A stretch of 13,386 nucleotides of DNA from CALCCV01 sp964388665. Lineage in GTDB: Bacteria; Bdellovibrionota; Bdellovibrionia; Bdellovibrionales; Bdellovibrionaceae. The notes under the pieces were generated by a model. That model was not told where the DNA came from and searched no databases. It worked only from the letters and a program-made list of their open reading frames with translations. The DNA is taken from contig CAYMBJ010000094.1 in the NCBI GenBank assembly GCA_964388665.1, positions 1-13,386 on the forward strand, read 5' to 3'. A program made the translations under genes and the position numbers. The stretch's first letter is position 1; every line of letters begins with the position of its first letter. Shown in pieces: positions 6,365 to 13,386 of this stretch.

Positions 6365-7288
6365 TTAGTTTTTGAAGTAAGGTGACCCGAAGCTCTGAAA
6401 CTTGGGAGCTTGAAGTTGGAGTTTGGTGGCTTCCACACTGCGAATCCAGGTGTTCAATTGCTGATCTAATTTTTGAAAGTCAACACTGTATAGTCCATCG
6501 CTGGCTTCCATCATTTGTGTTGCATATGAAGTCTCAGAGCACTTGGTTTCTTTATGGGCGTATTGATTCCAAGTTTGTCTCGAGCTATTCTTCATAGACG
6601 CTTCACCGGATACAAATAGAAAGCTTGCCTCTGCATGACGCTCAAGAGAGTGCCTTGCAACCGAGCTCCTGTCAGCATACTGAGTGGAAACGCATCTAGC
6701 GGTGTACTGTTCTCCTACAAATGTCAGTGAAGCGGCCTTGTAAAGAGTATCCATCACGTCATCGACATCAATGGTGACGTCGTTTTGAATGGCCTCTACC
6801 GCAAGACTAGCCAAGTAGATGCCCCATTCTTTTAGCGCAGTAAGGCCTTCTTTATTCGACTCAAGGTGATCCTGAATCCTAACTTGTAGCGATCGAAAGT
6901 CAGCTTTTTCATCTGCTTCGAAGAAGGCGACTTCCTCTGCACTTGTACTGAGTATTTTGGTGACGTCATAGGACTCATAGTCGTACCGACTGGAGTTGTA
7001 ACCGAAGCTTACAATCCATGCGCCTACCTGAGCAGATTTTTGGCTTGAGCTTTCGTTGGTATGTCGTTCTGTTACGACTTCCTTTTGCTTTTCGGAAAGC
7101 AGCGTCCTCACCTGGGCGACCGTCGTGCCAACGCCCGTGCTTCTATGTAGACTGACAATTGCTGTTTTTGCGGCAGCTATATCTTGAATGAGATCAACAG
7201 AGTCGACACCTGCCATTGACTTGGTCGAGTTGGCAATGCTGATGAAGGTCACAAGAGTCAAGAGTTTTAAAGTGCTTTGATTTTTCAT
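6365..7288 (-). CDS. Exported protein of unknown function
   Basis: A 307-residue protein not recognised by me. Residues 1-26 form a signal peptide (KLLTLVTFISIANS core, SMA before GVDS). The mature part is mostly predicted helical, with charged helices at about 29-80 and 115-190. A middle segment rich in Tyr and Ser (WIVSFGYNSSRYDYESYDVT, 91-110) looks like a beta hairpin. Only two Cys occur, C199 and C250, which could form one disulfide in the periplasm. The C-terminus is Gln/Lys-rich and ends SFGSPYFKN. The ATG has a strong ribosome site (GAGG, eight-base spacing). It lies 61 bp after the 347-residue gene and 26 bp before the Lnb-like gene, so the three are probably co-transcribed and may act together in the envelope. 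Confidence 0.75.
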   Translation of the reverse strand: MKNQSTLKLLTLVTFISIANSTKSMAGVDSVDLIQDIAAAKTAIVSLHRSTGVGTTVAQVRTLLSEKQKEVVTERHTNESSSQKSAQVGAWIVSFGYNSSRYDYESYDVTKILSTSAEEVAFFEADEKADFRSLQVRIQDHLESNKEGLTALKEWGIYLASLAVEAIQNDVTIDVDDVMDTLYKAASLTFVGEQYTARCVSTQYADRSSVARHSLERHAEASFLFVSGEASMKNSSRQTWNQYAHKETKCSETSYATQMMEASDGLYSVDFQKLDQQLNTWIRSVEATKLQLQAPKFQSFGSPYFKN

Positions 7289-7349
7289 ATATTTTTCCTC
7301 ATTAAATAGAATGATTGATTTCGTAAAAAAAACTCACGATGAGATGTCT

Positions 7350-8393
7350 CTACTTTTTATAACATTTTTCAGTCGCATAATGGTGGGAGTCATCTCGGCT
7401 CCAAAATTGATGTCTATAGTTAAATTCTTCATCATAGCACATTCGCGCTGTTTGGCTCTGTCGGCACGATTCCGTTGCTAAATAGTCCGAGTCGTCGCGC
7501 GAAAACCGTTTGTGAAAATATGAAAATTGGGACCTTTCGCAGGTTTCGACACCTGCAGATGAAGTCTGGCTCGGTGCCGAAATTGCATTCTTGGTAGGGG
7601 CAACGCAATTGTAGTTGTCGTAGAAATATGCCTTGAATTCGCACTTGTGTTTACTGATGATGCTTTCGATGTTGCTTTGATTTGAGCTGGATCCATAGAT
7701 GGAGTTGAGTGCAATCTGTGTATCCTCAAGTTCTTTATCAAACCAAAATGCTTCGGTATCCCTAATGATGTCGCTTCCAAATATGAGGTTTGTATTGCCG
7801 GCACTATCCCTAAGATATATGGGAAGGCTCAGCCCATCGGCAACGACATTGGTTAGGTGCTTTCTTGCGAAATCCGACAGGCTACTTTTCTTTTCGATCA
7901 ATTTGGCGGCTTGAATCGCATAGACCGCAGTTGCTCTTTTGAGTAGATTCAATAAATTTATGAATTGACCACCTCGCTTTTGACTGATCTCAGAAGCGAT
8001 GGCTTCTCTAAGTTGGCGATTTTGTGTCCAATCGGTCGTTTGCTTATGCGCACCTAGGTCAACACCTTCAATAAGAAAGAATTCCTGAGTGATAATCTGT
8101 GGATTGATTCCTAGAGTGTACTTGATTTGTCTCCAAATGTTCAGTGCTTGCTCCAAGCCATCTTCATTTCCGCGGGCAATGCTGGATTCAATTTGCATCA
8201 AAAGATCGCCCTGTTTGCGAACGATTTCTTGTGCGTTAGCGATTGCCGCAGGTGTTTCCTGAGGCACGGAAGGTGGGCGTGAGACTGTGTTTGCGGATTC
8301 TTGTTTCTGGCTGGGCTTTTCGAATGAGGCCTGTGCTGAGCTGGCCACTAGTGAAGCCAAAAGAAATTTTATTGTTGTAGATGCGAATGACAT
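7350..8393 (-). CDS. Exported protein with two C-terminal 26-residue Cys-flanked repeats
   Basis: A 347-residue exported protein. A signal peptide covers residues 1-22 (KFLLASLVASSAQA before SFEK) and is followed by a Pro/Gln/Ser-rich linker (about 25-50) and a helical middle (about 50-250). The C-terminus holds two tandem repeats of exactly 26 residues, C285-C310 and C319-C344, each beginning and ending with Cys and sharing F.Y.H, SRDDS and ATE. By my count 13 of 26 positions are identical. A further Cys pair, C251 and C263, precedes them. Each repeat is probably closed by a disulfide in the periplasm. The ATG has AGGAG with seven-base spacing. It is the first gene of the 8393-5163 block and follows a 145-bp gap that may hold its promoter. 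No family recognised; a binding or structural module is a guess. Confidence 0.78.
   Translation of the reverse strand: MSFASTTIKFLLASLVASSAQASFEKPSQKQESANTVSRPPSVPQETPAAIANAQEIVRKQGDLLMQIESSIARGNEDGLEQALNIWRQIKYTLGINPQIITQEFFLIEGVDLGAHKQTTDWTQNRQLREAIASEISQKRGGQFINLLNLLKRATAVYAIQAAKLIEKKSSLSDFARKHLTNVVADGLSLPIYLRDSAGNTNLIFGSDIIRDTEAFWFDKELEDTQIALNSIYGSSSNQSNIESIISKHKCEFKAYFYDNYNCVAPTKNAISAPSQTSSAGVETCERSQFSYFHKRFSRDDSDYLATESCRQSQTARMCYDEEFNYRHQFWSRDDSHHYATEKCYKK
7362..7541 (-). repeat. Two-copy protein repeat at the gene's 3' end
   Basis: Two copies at 7464-7541 and 7362-7439 (78 bp each, 24 bp apart) encode the 26-residue Cys-to-Cys modules. The conserved core is F.Y.H...SRDDS..-.ATE-.C. 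The copies have diverged at about half their residues, so this is an old duplication held by selection rather than a recent tandem error. Confidence 0.75.
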
Positions 8394-8538
8394 TTCTACT
8401 CTCCTGAGGTTGGGGTTGTTCGGTTCGTACCCAATCTATCGGAGTTAGAAAATGAATGAAACGAATAATCGCTGAACAATTGCACCCAGAATAAATCATG
8501 AATGATGTGACGAAAAGTGGAAGTATCGTCCAAAGTAT
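8394..8538 (-). promoter_or_regulatory. 145-bp gap, probable promoter region for the downstream block
   Basis: The largest break in the same-strand cluster separates the TPR-winged-helix gene from the three exported-protein genes. It is AT-rich far from the 347-residue gene and ends with a strong ribosome site (AGGAG, 8401-8405). I see no convincing -35/-10 pair and no terminator hairpin after the stop at 8539, so read-through from the upstream block is also possible. Confidence 0.35.
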
Positions 8539-9975
8539 TTACATTTTGGAGTCAGGCTCCGTATCGCTTTGAACTTGAACTGATTCCAGTATCTGGATGG
8601 AATCTTTAGTGACATGCAGAATTTTCTGCACTCCCGTAAGCTCTTCCAAAATGCTATTGAGACGCCCCACCTGCATTCGGAAACGGTGATAATAGGATTC
8701 ATTATAGGATGAGTTTCCCATCAAAAGAGATAAGTCCGCTAACGGAATCTCCCTTTTTTCGATGAATTCGCAAAGCAATGCAAAGAGACTTGCTTTGCGC
8801 TTAAGGTGAATTTCGTTTTGGAGGTAGAAAATTCTAAATTCCTTTCTGTTAATCTTGATGTTAATGGACTCCTCATCAATTTGACCCTCAAAATGTCGAC
8901 TCCAAATTTTCTGGCTAGAACTATCCATTCCCCTTAAAAGTAAAAGCTTTGACTGTGATATGTCCTCATCATTTAGGCCAGGGAGAAACTGGCCCTGTCT
9001 TCTTAAAGCATACAGAACCGCCAAATAGCGGAGGCCACCCGCTACGGAGCAACTCGCCAATACCTTTGTGAGATTGTGGAGCTGCGGCGCCTGTTCATTG
9101 GACTCGGCAAGCCTGAAGCGGCAAATGGCCAAAAGATCCCTTTCGCTGACAGTCGCTGCTTGCCAGTTTTCTGGAGCCAAGAGAAAATCACTTTCTTTTA
9201 GGGGCCAGCCACGACGAAGAGAGTATTCCAAATATTCCCAGGCGATCAACCTTCGGTCATCACTGTGGACAATCTGAGGCCACAGTTTTTGCAACCGAGC
9301 AAGCGCGGCAGTTTGACCAAGGATCCTCATCTCGACCAGCAATAGACTGTGTTCAACTTCCAGATATATCTCCGGGTCACTTGATTGATATAGAAGGAGC
9401 TGGCGATAAAGTGGAGCAACTCTCGATTCTGAAAAAAACAATGCACTAATTCGCAGAAGATTGGCCAAAATGTGGGACTGCATTCGCTGAAAATGTTCGA
9501 GCTGCGAAGAGGAATCAATGGTATTCATCCTGTCATAGGCTTTCCTAAGCAGAGTTTCTGCTTTGACAATTTCACCGAGTTCCTCGTGAAATTTTGCTAG
9601 CAGAACTCCGCTGCGCACAAACGAATCGGCAGAAAGCTGATTGGCCGTTAGATTAAAGATCATGGCCATTTCTCTGACGTGATATTCCCAGTCGGCAAAC
9701 TGTCCACTCAGGTAGGCGCACATTGCCATGTCGGCGACGATGCCTATGTGATCTCCCCATTTCTGACGCGTTTTTGCCAAGTGCTGTTTTGCAGAATGGA
9801 ACCTCTCTAGTCTCATTAACACCTTACCATGGAAGTGCGCATGCATCCGCGACTGCTGAAAAGTCTTTGGCTTCAGGCTTGCCAGAGTGGTCGCAGCCTG
9901 ATCGGTCAAGCCTTCATGGAGAAGGTTTTGTACAGTGTCCAAGGTTTCTTTAAAATTCTGCGCTGGCATCACCAT
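8539..9975 (-). CDS. Cytoplasmic TPR-like helical repeat protein with C-terminal winged helix, probable regulator
   Basis: A 478-residue protein without signal peptide or membrane segment. Residues about 5-330 are successive amphipathic helix pairs typical of TPR-like repeats (TLDTVQNLLHEGLTDQAATT; FHSAKQHLAKTRQKWG; EIVKAETLLRKAYDRM). Residues about 371-463 look like an OmpR-type winged helix: short strands (INIKINRKEFRIFYLQ), a helix ASLFALLCEFIEKREIPLAD, a likely recognition helix YYHRFRMQVGRLNSILEEL and a closing hairpin ILHVTKDSIQIL. This order fits TPR plus winged-helix proteins seen in Bdellovibrio-like genomes. The ATG at 9975 follows TTAGGAGGT, close to the ideal ribosome site, and overlaps the stop region of the preceding gene by seven bases. 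A second ATG lies two codons in. It is the last gene of the upstream block and the likely regulator of the cluster; that role is inference. Confidence 0.8.
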   Translation of the reverse strand: MVMPAQNFKETLDTVQNLLHEGLTDQAATTLASLKPKTFQQSRMHAHFHGKVLMRLERFHSAKQHLAKTRQKWGDHIGIVADMAMCAYLSGQFADWEYHVREMAMIFNLTANQLSADSFVRSGVLLAKFHEELGEIVKAETLLRKAYDRMNTIDSSSQLEHFQRMQSHILANLLRISALFFSESRVAPLYRQLLLYQSSDPEIYLEVEHSLLLVEMRILGQTAALARLQKLWPQIVHSDDRRLIAWEYLEYSLRRGWPLKESDFLLAPENWQAATVSERDLLAICRFRLAESNEQAPQLHNLTKVLASCSVAGGLRYLAVLYALRRQGQFLPGLNDEDISQSKLLLLRGMDSSSQKIWSRHFEGQIDEESINIKINRKEFRIFYLQNEIHLKRKASLFALLCEFIEKREIPLADLSLLMGNSSYNESYYHRFRMQVGRLNSILEELTGVQKILHVTKDSIQILESVQVQSDTEPDSKM

Positions 9976-11072
9976 CCTCCACCTCCTAAGCGTGGCCGTG
10001 GTCCTGTGTTAAAATAGATGGACTGTCCACTCAGCTCCGGGCTTTGGCTCCATTTTTTACAATAGGATTCAAGTTGTTCAGGTGACCAACTTGTTTCCAA
10101 AGTATTCAAACCCGTTTCAAAAGTTTCTGCAAAGTCAATATCGTTAAAGAGACCAAACTCAAGATTGTTACTAGGTTTGCACGAATCGATTCTGTCTAGA
10201 CTAACTGAAATGTATTCAGAATACCTGCTGAGAGCATTGCTGACTTGCCGCAGACCTGTGAGGCAGGATTTGCTATCCAGTGGGCTGGTATATGGATTTT
10301 GAGCTGAATTCGATATCTCATGTTCATAGGTATATGCTCTTAGCGTTCTAAGCGCCAAACTCATGAATGGCTCGGAGAGGGCCGTGCGGACATGGCAGCT
10401 TCCATTCGCTAGGCTGGCAATTTCATCTCTCCTCTTGTCTTCAGTGTTGTCAAAAGTAATGGCAACTTCGTGTACGAGATGATTTAGCAATTTGTCAGGA
10501 CTGATCACCTGATTCGGGTCGCCTGGCAAGATGAACACTGTCCTATTGTTTTGATCAGTCCAACTTTCTATATCAGGGGAAACAGAATTTTGAGAGTCAA
10601 AGAAAACGAAATAATACTCTCTCGGGGAGTCTCTTCTTGAATTGTAGAATGGACTCTTGTCTGTTTTTGATTTCTTACAGTTTTTCGGATGGTCTGCGAA
10701 ACCAGAGATCTCAATGCCGAGATAGAAGTTCATTTTTTCTAATTCGCAGTTGAGAATCTCAGAAAGAACCAGGGAGCCTTGTGGGGTCCCAGCGTAGGTT
10801 TGAAGAGCACGTTGAATCATCGTTCCAAGTGATCTTTCATGTACATCCGAGCTACTCACATCGGCCTTAAGTACGATTAATTTTTCTCTCAGATCTTCCG
10901 CTTTAATTTCAGGAAAGATCATTACGGCGATCGGCAATACCTTTTCGAAATGATCAGTGATGTCTTCTTGCCGCCCCTGAGATGCGAAAGCAAAAGTGTG
11001 GGCGAAACTTCCCAAAAATATTGCAAGAAGGACGGGGAATATTCGTATATACAACAGATGAGATGGCTTCAT
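9969..11072 (-). CDS. Exported protein with incomplete zincin-like HE motif
   Basis: A 367-residue exported protein. Residues 1-30 form a signal peptide (FPVLLAIFLGSFAHTFAFA before SQGR). The mature part has a helical first half and, at 196-217, LLNHLVHEVAITFDNTEDKR with a later Glu (E217). H201-E202 recall the HExxH motif of zinc metallopeptidases, but the second His is Thr206, so protease activity is not supported. Six Cys (109, 132, 226, 270, 298, 338) fit disulfides in the periplasm. The C-terminus LGGGGW is encoded by the ribosome site of the next gene. The gene starts eight bp after the 230-residue gene with only a weak ribosome site (TTAGG), so translation probably relies on coupling. 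I recognise no family. A degenerate peptidase or an unrelated exported protein are both possible. Confidence 0.75.
   Translation of the reverse strand: MKPSHLLYIRIFPVLLAIFLGSFAHTFAFASQGRQEDITDHFEKVLPIAVMIFPEIKAEDLREKLIVLKADVSSSDVHERSLGTMIQRALQTYAGTPQGSLVLSEILNCELEKMNFYLGIEISGFADHPKNCKKSKTDKSPFYNSRRDSPREYYFVFFDSQNSVSPDIESWTDQNNRTVFILPGDPNQVISPDKLLNHLVHEVAITFDNTEDKRRDEIASLANGSCHVRTALSEPFMSLALRTLRAYTYEHEISNSAQNPYTSPLDSKSCLTGLRQVSNALSRYSEYISVSLDRIDSCKPSNNLEFGLFNDIDFAETFETGLNTLETSWSPEQLESYCKKWSQSPELSGQSIYFNTGPRPRLGGGGW
9982..9987 (-). promoter_or_regulatory. Near-perfect Shine-Dalgarno inside the preceding gene
   Basis: AGGAGG, within TTAGGAGGT, lies six bases before ATG9975 and 12 before the second in-frame ATG (9969). 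It is one of the strongest ribosome sites in the window and is built into the last codons of the 367-residue gene, giving its unusual GGGGW ending. It fixes the start of the TPR-winged-helix gene. Confidence 0.8.
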
Positions 11073-11080
11073 ACAAAAAC

Positions 11081-11773
11081 CTAAAAGCCTTTCTCATAAC
11101 AGATTATTGATCTACCGCAGTACTCAACACTATGAATTAGCATGGATTTTTCAGAGTTTGAGGAGCCATTGCAGTCACCCTTTGCAACAAGACCTCCTTG
11201 TTCAACAATAGCAAAGATGGCCTCGATTTCTTCTGAACTGCTGCCTGCTTGAAGCAAAATCTTTCTTAGAGCCTTTGGATCTGCTCCGGTGGCGACAATG
11301 CCATCTTTGTATCGATTACAGTAATTGCGTACACAGGATTTAAGGGCCGGGGTCCGAGCTGTTTCTAAATCGGGCCCACTTCCTTCGAAAGGGTCGTCTT
11401 CAAAGATGGAATGACAGACAAACTTGTTCTCTGTACCACTGGAAAATATCCTACGAAGTACCGTAAATATTGTTTGGTCAGCGCGATTGATTTGGGTCTC
11501 ATCAACGTCTTCGCTATTTAGGATTAGGCGACCCAAGCAATAGCTGAACTCGAGACTGGGTGGCGCACTGGGGTCCTGGCCCTGTTGAAGTATAGAACTG
11601 CATTCCTGGTTGACCTCGTCTTCTGACAGAGCACTGGTCACTTTCGGATTGCACATAGAAAATGAAAACACGACTCCAAGCCAAAGCCCATGAAATGCGA
11701 CGGGCTTAAAAGCAGTCAATTGGAGTACATGTGTCAATAGTTTTGTCGGCTCAATAGGAGTGAACCAGCGCAC
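11081..11773 (-). CDS. Cys-rich exported protein with GTG start
   Basis: A 230-residue protein, not recognised. The start is GTG11773, supported by AGGAGG five bases upstream; no in-frame ATG lies before codon 40. The N-terminus is long for a signal peptide (about 25 residues) before the hydrophobic stretch VAFHGLWLGVVFSFS, with a possible cleavage at TSA before LSED (after 49). It could alternatively stay anchored by that segment. Nine Cys occur (41, 58, 79, 120, 147, 152, 201, 219, 225), eight in the presumed mature part, so four disulfides are possible. There is an acidic middle (EDDPFEGSGPDLE) and a helical segment with Ala/Glu (about 165-192). It sits 17 bp after the possible 71-residue gene and eight bp before the 367-residue gene, so it is part of an operon. 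The envelope location is inferred from the Cys content and signal. Confidence 0.72.
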   Translation of the reverse strand: MRWFTPIEPTKLLTHVLQLTAFKPVAFHGLWLGVVFSFSMCNPKVTSALSEDEVNQECSSILQQGQDPSAPPSLEFSYCLGRLILNSEDVDETQINRADQTIFTVLRRIFSSGTENKFVCHSIFEDDPFEGSGPDLETARTPALKSCVRNYCNRYKDGIVATGADPKALRKILLQAGSSSEEIEAIFAIVEQGGLVAKGDCNGSSNSEKSMLIHSVEYCGRSIICYEKGF

Positions 11774-11778
11774 TCAGG

Positions 11779-11784
11779 CCTCCT
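11779..11784 (-). promoter_or_regulatory. Shine-Dalgarno that decides a GTG start
   Basis: AGGAGG, part of GAAGGAGG, precedes GTG11773 by five bases. It argues for this start over internal candidates (a TTG at codon 19 and an ATG at codon 40), neither of which has a ribosome site. Confidence 0.7.
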
Positions 11785-11790
11785 TCGCGG

Positions 11791-12006
11791 TCAAGTCGAA
11801 GCTACATCACTCAAAGTAATGAACTTTGCAACGAGTGTACCAGTCAGGAAGCTCTGCACGAATTTAGGTTCTGTAGGATTATAAGTATTGATAAGACTAA
11901 GGCCGATCGACCGGGTTTGAATAAATCGGATTTGCGATTTTGATCTGCCCTTGAATTCCTCCTTCAATGATGCCTGCGCGGTCTCCTTCAGGATCCTGCT
12001 AATCAT
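11791..12006 (-). CDS. Possible small protein of 71 residues
   Basis: An open frame that fills the space between the 442- and 230-residue genes on the same strand, 18 bp after the first and 17 bp before the second. The N-terminal half is basic and helical (LKETAQASLKEEFKGRSKSQ); the C-terminal half is more mixed (INTYNPTEPKFVQSFLTGTL). It has no signal peptide, no Cys and no recognised motif. ATG12006 lacks a ribosome site, which weakens the case; translation could be coupled to the preceding gene. If it is not a gene, the 251-bp gap between its neighbours would be unusual in this packed operon. Real small protein or decayed remnant are both possible. Confidence 0.4.
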   Translation of the reverse strand: MISRILKETAQASLKEEFKGRSKSQIRFIQTRSIGLSLINTYNPTEPKFVQSFLTGTLVAKFITLSDVAST

Positions 12007-12024
12007 GTTGCAGACGCAAAAGTT

Positions 12025-13353
12025 TTATTCTTGAGATGCAACCCATTTTTCAATGGCTGCCAGCCTTTGTATTCCTGGGCCGAAAAATTCAGTTTCCGAC
12101 ATCTCCGGTCTAATGGACTCTCGCTCTATGTCATTTGTCGCTGTTGCTGCCGTTGCTTTTCGATCAAAAGTCGCTTTAATTTTCTGGATGTCGTCGTATA
12201 CTTTGTCCAAATTCATCCTTTCGATTTCAGAGATCTCTTTATCAAAACTGACTTTTAGCACATCCCAAACATTTGGAGCCTTCTGGTGATCCTCGCGTGG
12301 ATGCAGGAATCCGTGGCGGGGAAAATTGACTGTGCTTGTAAATGGCGCCGTTGGAATGCCATTTTCTAGGTTGATAGAATTTAGTTTTTTGCCAACTTCA
12401 AACAGCCAATGAATAGAATGGGTATCCGCAAAAAATGAAAAAACATTTCCCCAATTGTCAACTGAGGGGAGAAATTGATCGAGCATATCTTTGTAGTAAA
12501 GCTTTGCCCATTCGGTCATATAGCTTTGAATCTGTTCGGATGTTTGATTCTCAACTAAGTTGTCCAGCGCCTGTTTATTTAGGTCCAGGTGGTTCAGCAG
12601 AGAACTGAGTGGCAATTCGTCAATGGGTTTGGAGGACGCAAGTTTAAATGTATGTCTTGAAATGATCGAAGGGATGTTTTCATCTGAAATCTGTTTTTCC
12701 TGCAAGAATTGGCGCAGAGTCAATTGTGAATTCAGAATGTCATCCACTGCAATTGTCCGACGATTTAAGAGTTGAAAAATCAAATTCACTTTATCGAGCA
12801 GAGCTTCGGCTTCAAAAACGAGCTTGATCCTGATTTGCAGTGCCTTTACAAAAAAATTTGGCGAAAGGAATGCCTGCAGCCCATGTCCAGTGATGTCGTG
12901 AAAATATTGTCTTCCGTATTTTGAAATTGGTAGCATGCTGTCATAGGCAAATCGGTAGAGGTACTCTTGCCTCGGTCGGTAAGCTGTTTCAATCCAATAA
13001 TACTTTATAGGGACTTTTAAACTTTCGCCTTTGGCTAAATTTTTATTGAAAATTTCAATGGCCTGATTGAGATGCTCGACGGTGGGAAGACTCACTTGGT
13101 CTACTCCGAGATTATTGCTTGGTGGATTACTGGGATCAATGGGATTTGATTGACTATCTTTGAGCGAAAATCCAAAAAACGCACTGGCTTTAGCGCCGAG
13201 TATCAGAGGAAGGCTTCTTAAGTCATGGGAAATGTCTCCGGCTAAAGTTTGAGCATTCATTGCATTGGCTATGCTAGGAGTGATGCTTCGATTGTCAGAC
13301 CAAGAACCTGGCCCCTTGTTTTTTTTGATTCGGAGCGACGGAACCACTGCCAT
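12025..13353 (-). CDS. Unknown 442-residue protein with an FHDITGHG motif
   Basis: First complete gene of the cluster on this strand. There is no clear signal peptide: the N-terminus is basic (RIKKNKG), and only a modest hydrophobic stretch lies at about 47-63 (LPLILGAKASAFFGF). A Pro/Asn/Ser-rich segment (70-90) is followed by a mostly helical body. The most distinctive site is KYGRQYFHDITGHGLQAFL (145-163), where H152, D153 and H157 could bind metal; a second His-rich spot is at FADTHSIHWLFE (308-319). An Ala/Thr linker (397-408) precedes the last helix. ATG13353 has only a weak ribosome site; an in-frame TGA four codons upstream closes the frame, and GTG at codon 3 is an alternative. An A8 tract sits at codons 9-12. 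I recognise no family. The missing signal is odd among exported neighbours. Confidence 0.68.
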   Translation of the reverse strand: MAVVPSLRIKKNKGPGSWSDNRSITPSIANAMNAQTLAGDISHDLRSLPLILGAKASAFFGFSLKDSQSNPIDPSNPPSNNLGVDQVSLPTVEHLNQAIEIFNKNLAKGESLKVPIKYYWIETAYRPRQEYLYRFAYDSMLPISKYGRQYFHDITGHGLQAFLSPNFFVKALQIRIKLVFEAEALLDKVNLIFQLLNRRTIAVDDILNSQLTLRQFLQEKQISDENIPSIISRHTFKLASSKPIDELPLSSLLNHLDLNKQALDNLVENQTSEQIQSYMTEWAKLYYKDMLDQFLPSVDNWGNVFSFFADTHSIHWLFEVGKKLNSINLENGIPTAPFTSTVNFPRHGFLHPREDHQKAPNVWDVLKVSFDKEISEIERMNLDKVYDDIQKIKATFDRKATAATATNDIERESIRPEMSETEFFGPGIQRLAAIEKWVASQE

Positions 13354-13386
13354 TAAACTGACTCAACTGCAACTCATGGAGCGACT

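Noticed and set aside
10455..10472. Active HExxH zinc metallopeptidase
   Set aside because: The sequence is HEVAIT; the second His is missing and no nearby His restores it.
12031..12289. Plus-strand frames opposite the 442-residue gene
   Set aside because: They are antisense shadows with Cys/Phe/Ser-rich nonsense composition.
13318..13330. A8 tract as a programmed -1 frameshift site in the 442-residue gene
   Set aside because: The heptamer A AAA AAC is in the right frame, but the -1 frame meets a stop within about 16 codons and the zero frame makes the long protein. No pseudoknot was evident.

Overview
The window looks like part of the chromosome of a Gram-negative bacterium, probably in the Bdellovibrionota or a related deltaproteobacterial-type lineage. 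Two things suggest this. One gene belongs to the TIGR02147 regulator family, which is abundant in Bdellovibrio-like genomes. Most of the other genes encode poorly conserved proteins with Sec signal peptides, Cys pairs and no household function. Base composition is moderate (about 45% GC by eye), genes are tightly packed, and most reading frames lie on the minus strand. I saw no tRNA, rRNA, CRISPR array or intact insertion sequence.

Layout, left to right. Positions 1-384 hold no gene. A secreted 500-residue protein (385-1887, minus) shows traces of the zinc phospholipase C / S1-P1 nuclease fold: a Trp at the predicted mature N-terminus and two HxxxD motifs, but one expected zinc-ligand His is Thr. 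A 776-bp gap (1888-2663) holds a 23-bp inverted repeat, smaller palindromes and a short protein-like relic. A LysR-type regulator (2664-3554, plus) faces a TIGR02147 regulator (3661-4536, minus). The TIGR02147 gene overlaps the end of a small secreted protein gene (4533-4883, minus) by 4 bp, so these two look like one translationally coupled operon.

From 13353 down to 5163 lies a long run of same-strand genes in two blocks. The upstream block (13353-8539) encodes a 442-residue unknown protein with an HDxxxH motif, a possible 71-residue protein, a Cys-rich 230-residue protein started by GTG, a secreted 367-residue protein with a half zincin motif, and a cytoplasmic helical-repeat plus winged-helix protein. 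The last of these is translated from an almost perfect Shine-Dalgarno that lies inside the end of the gene before it. The downstream block (8393-5163) encodes three exported proteins: one with two 26-residue Cys-flanked repeats, one unknown, and one with a DUF4105 / Lnb N-terminal-type thiol-enzyme domain with the expected His and Cys.

Working picture (inference): the 13353-5163 cluster makes a set of periplasmic or envelope proteins, perhaps controlled by its own TPR-winged-helix protein, with the Lnb-like enzyme acting on an envelope substrate. No member has a function I can name with certainty. The cluster is the best candidate here for an undescribed system.
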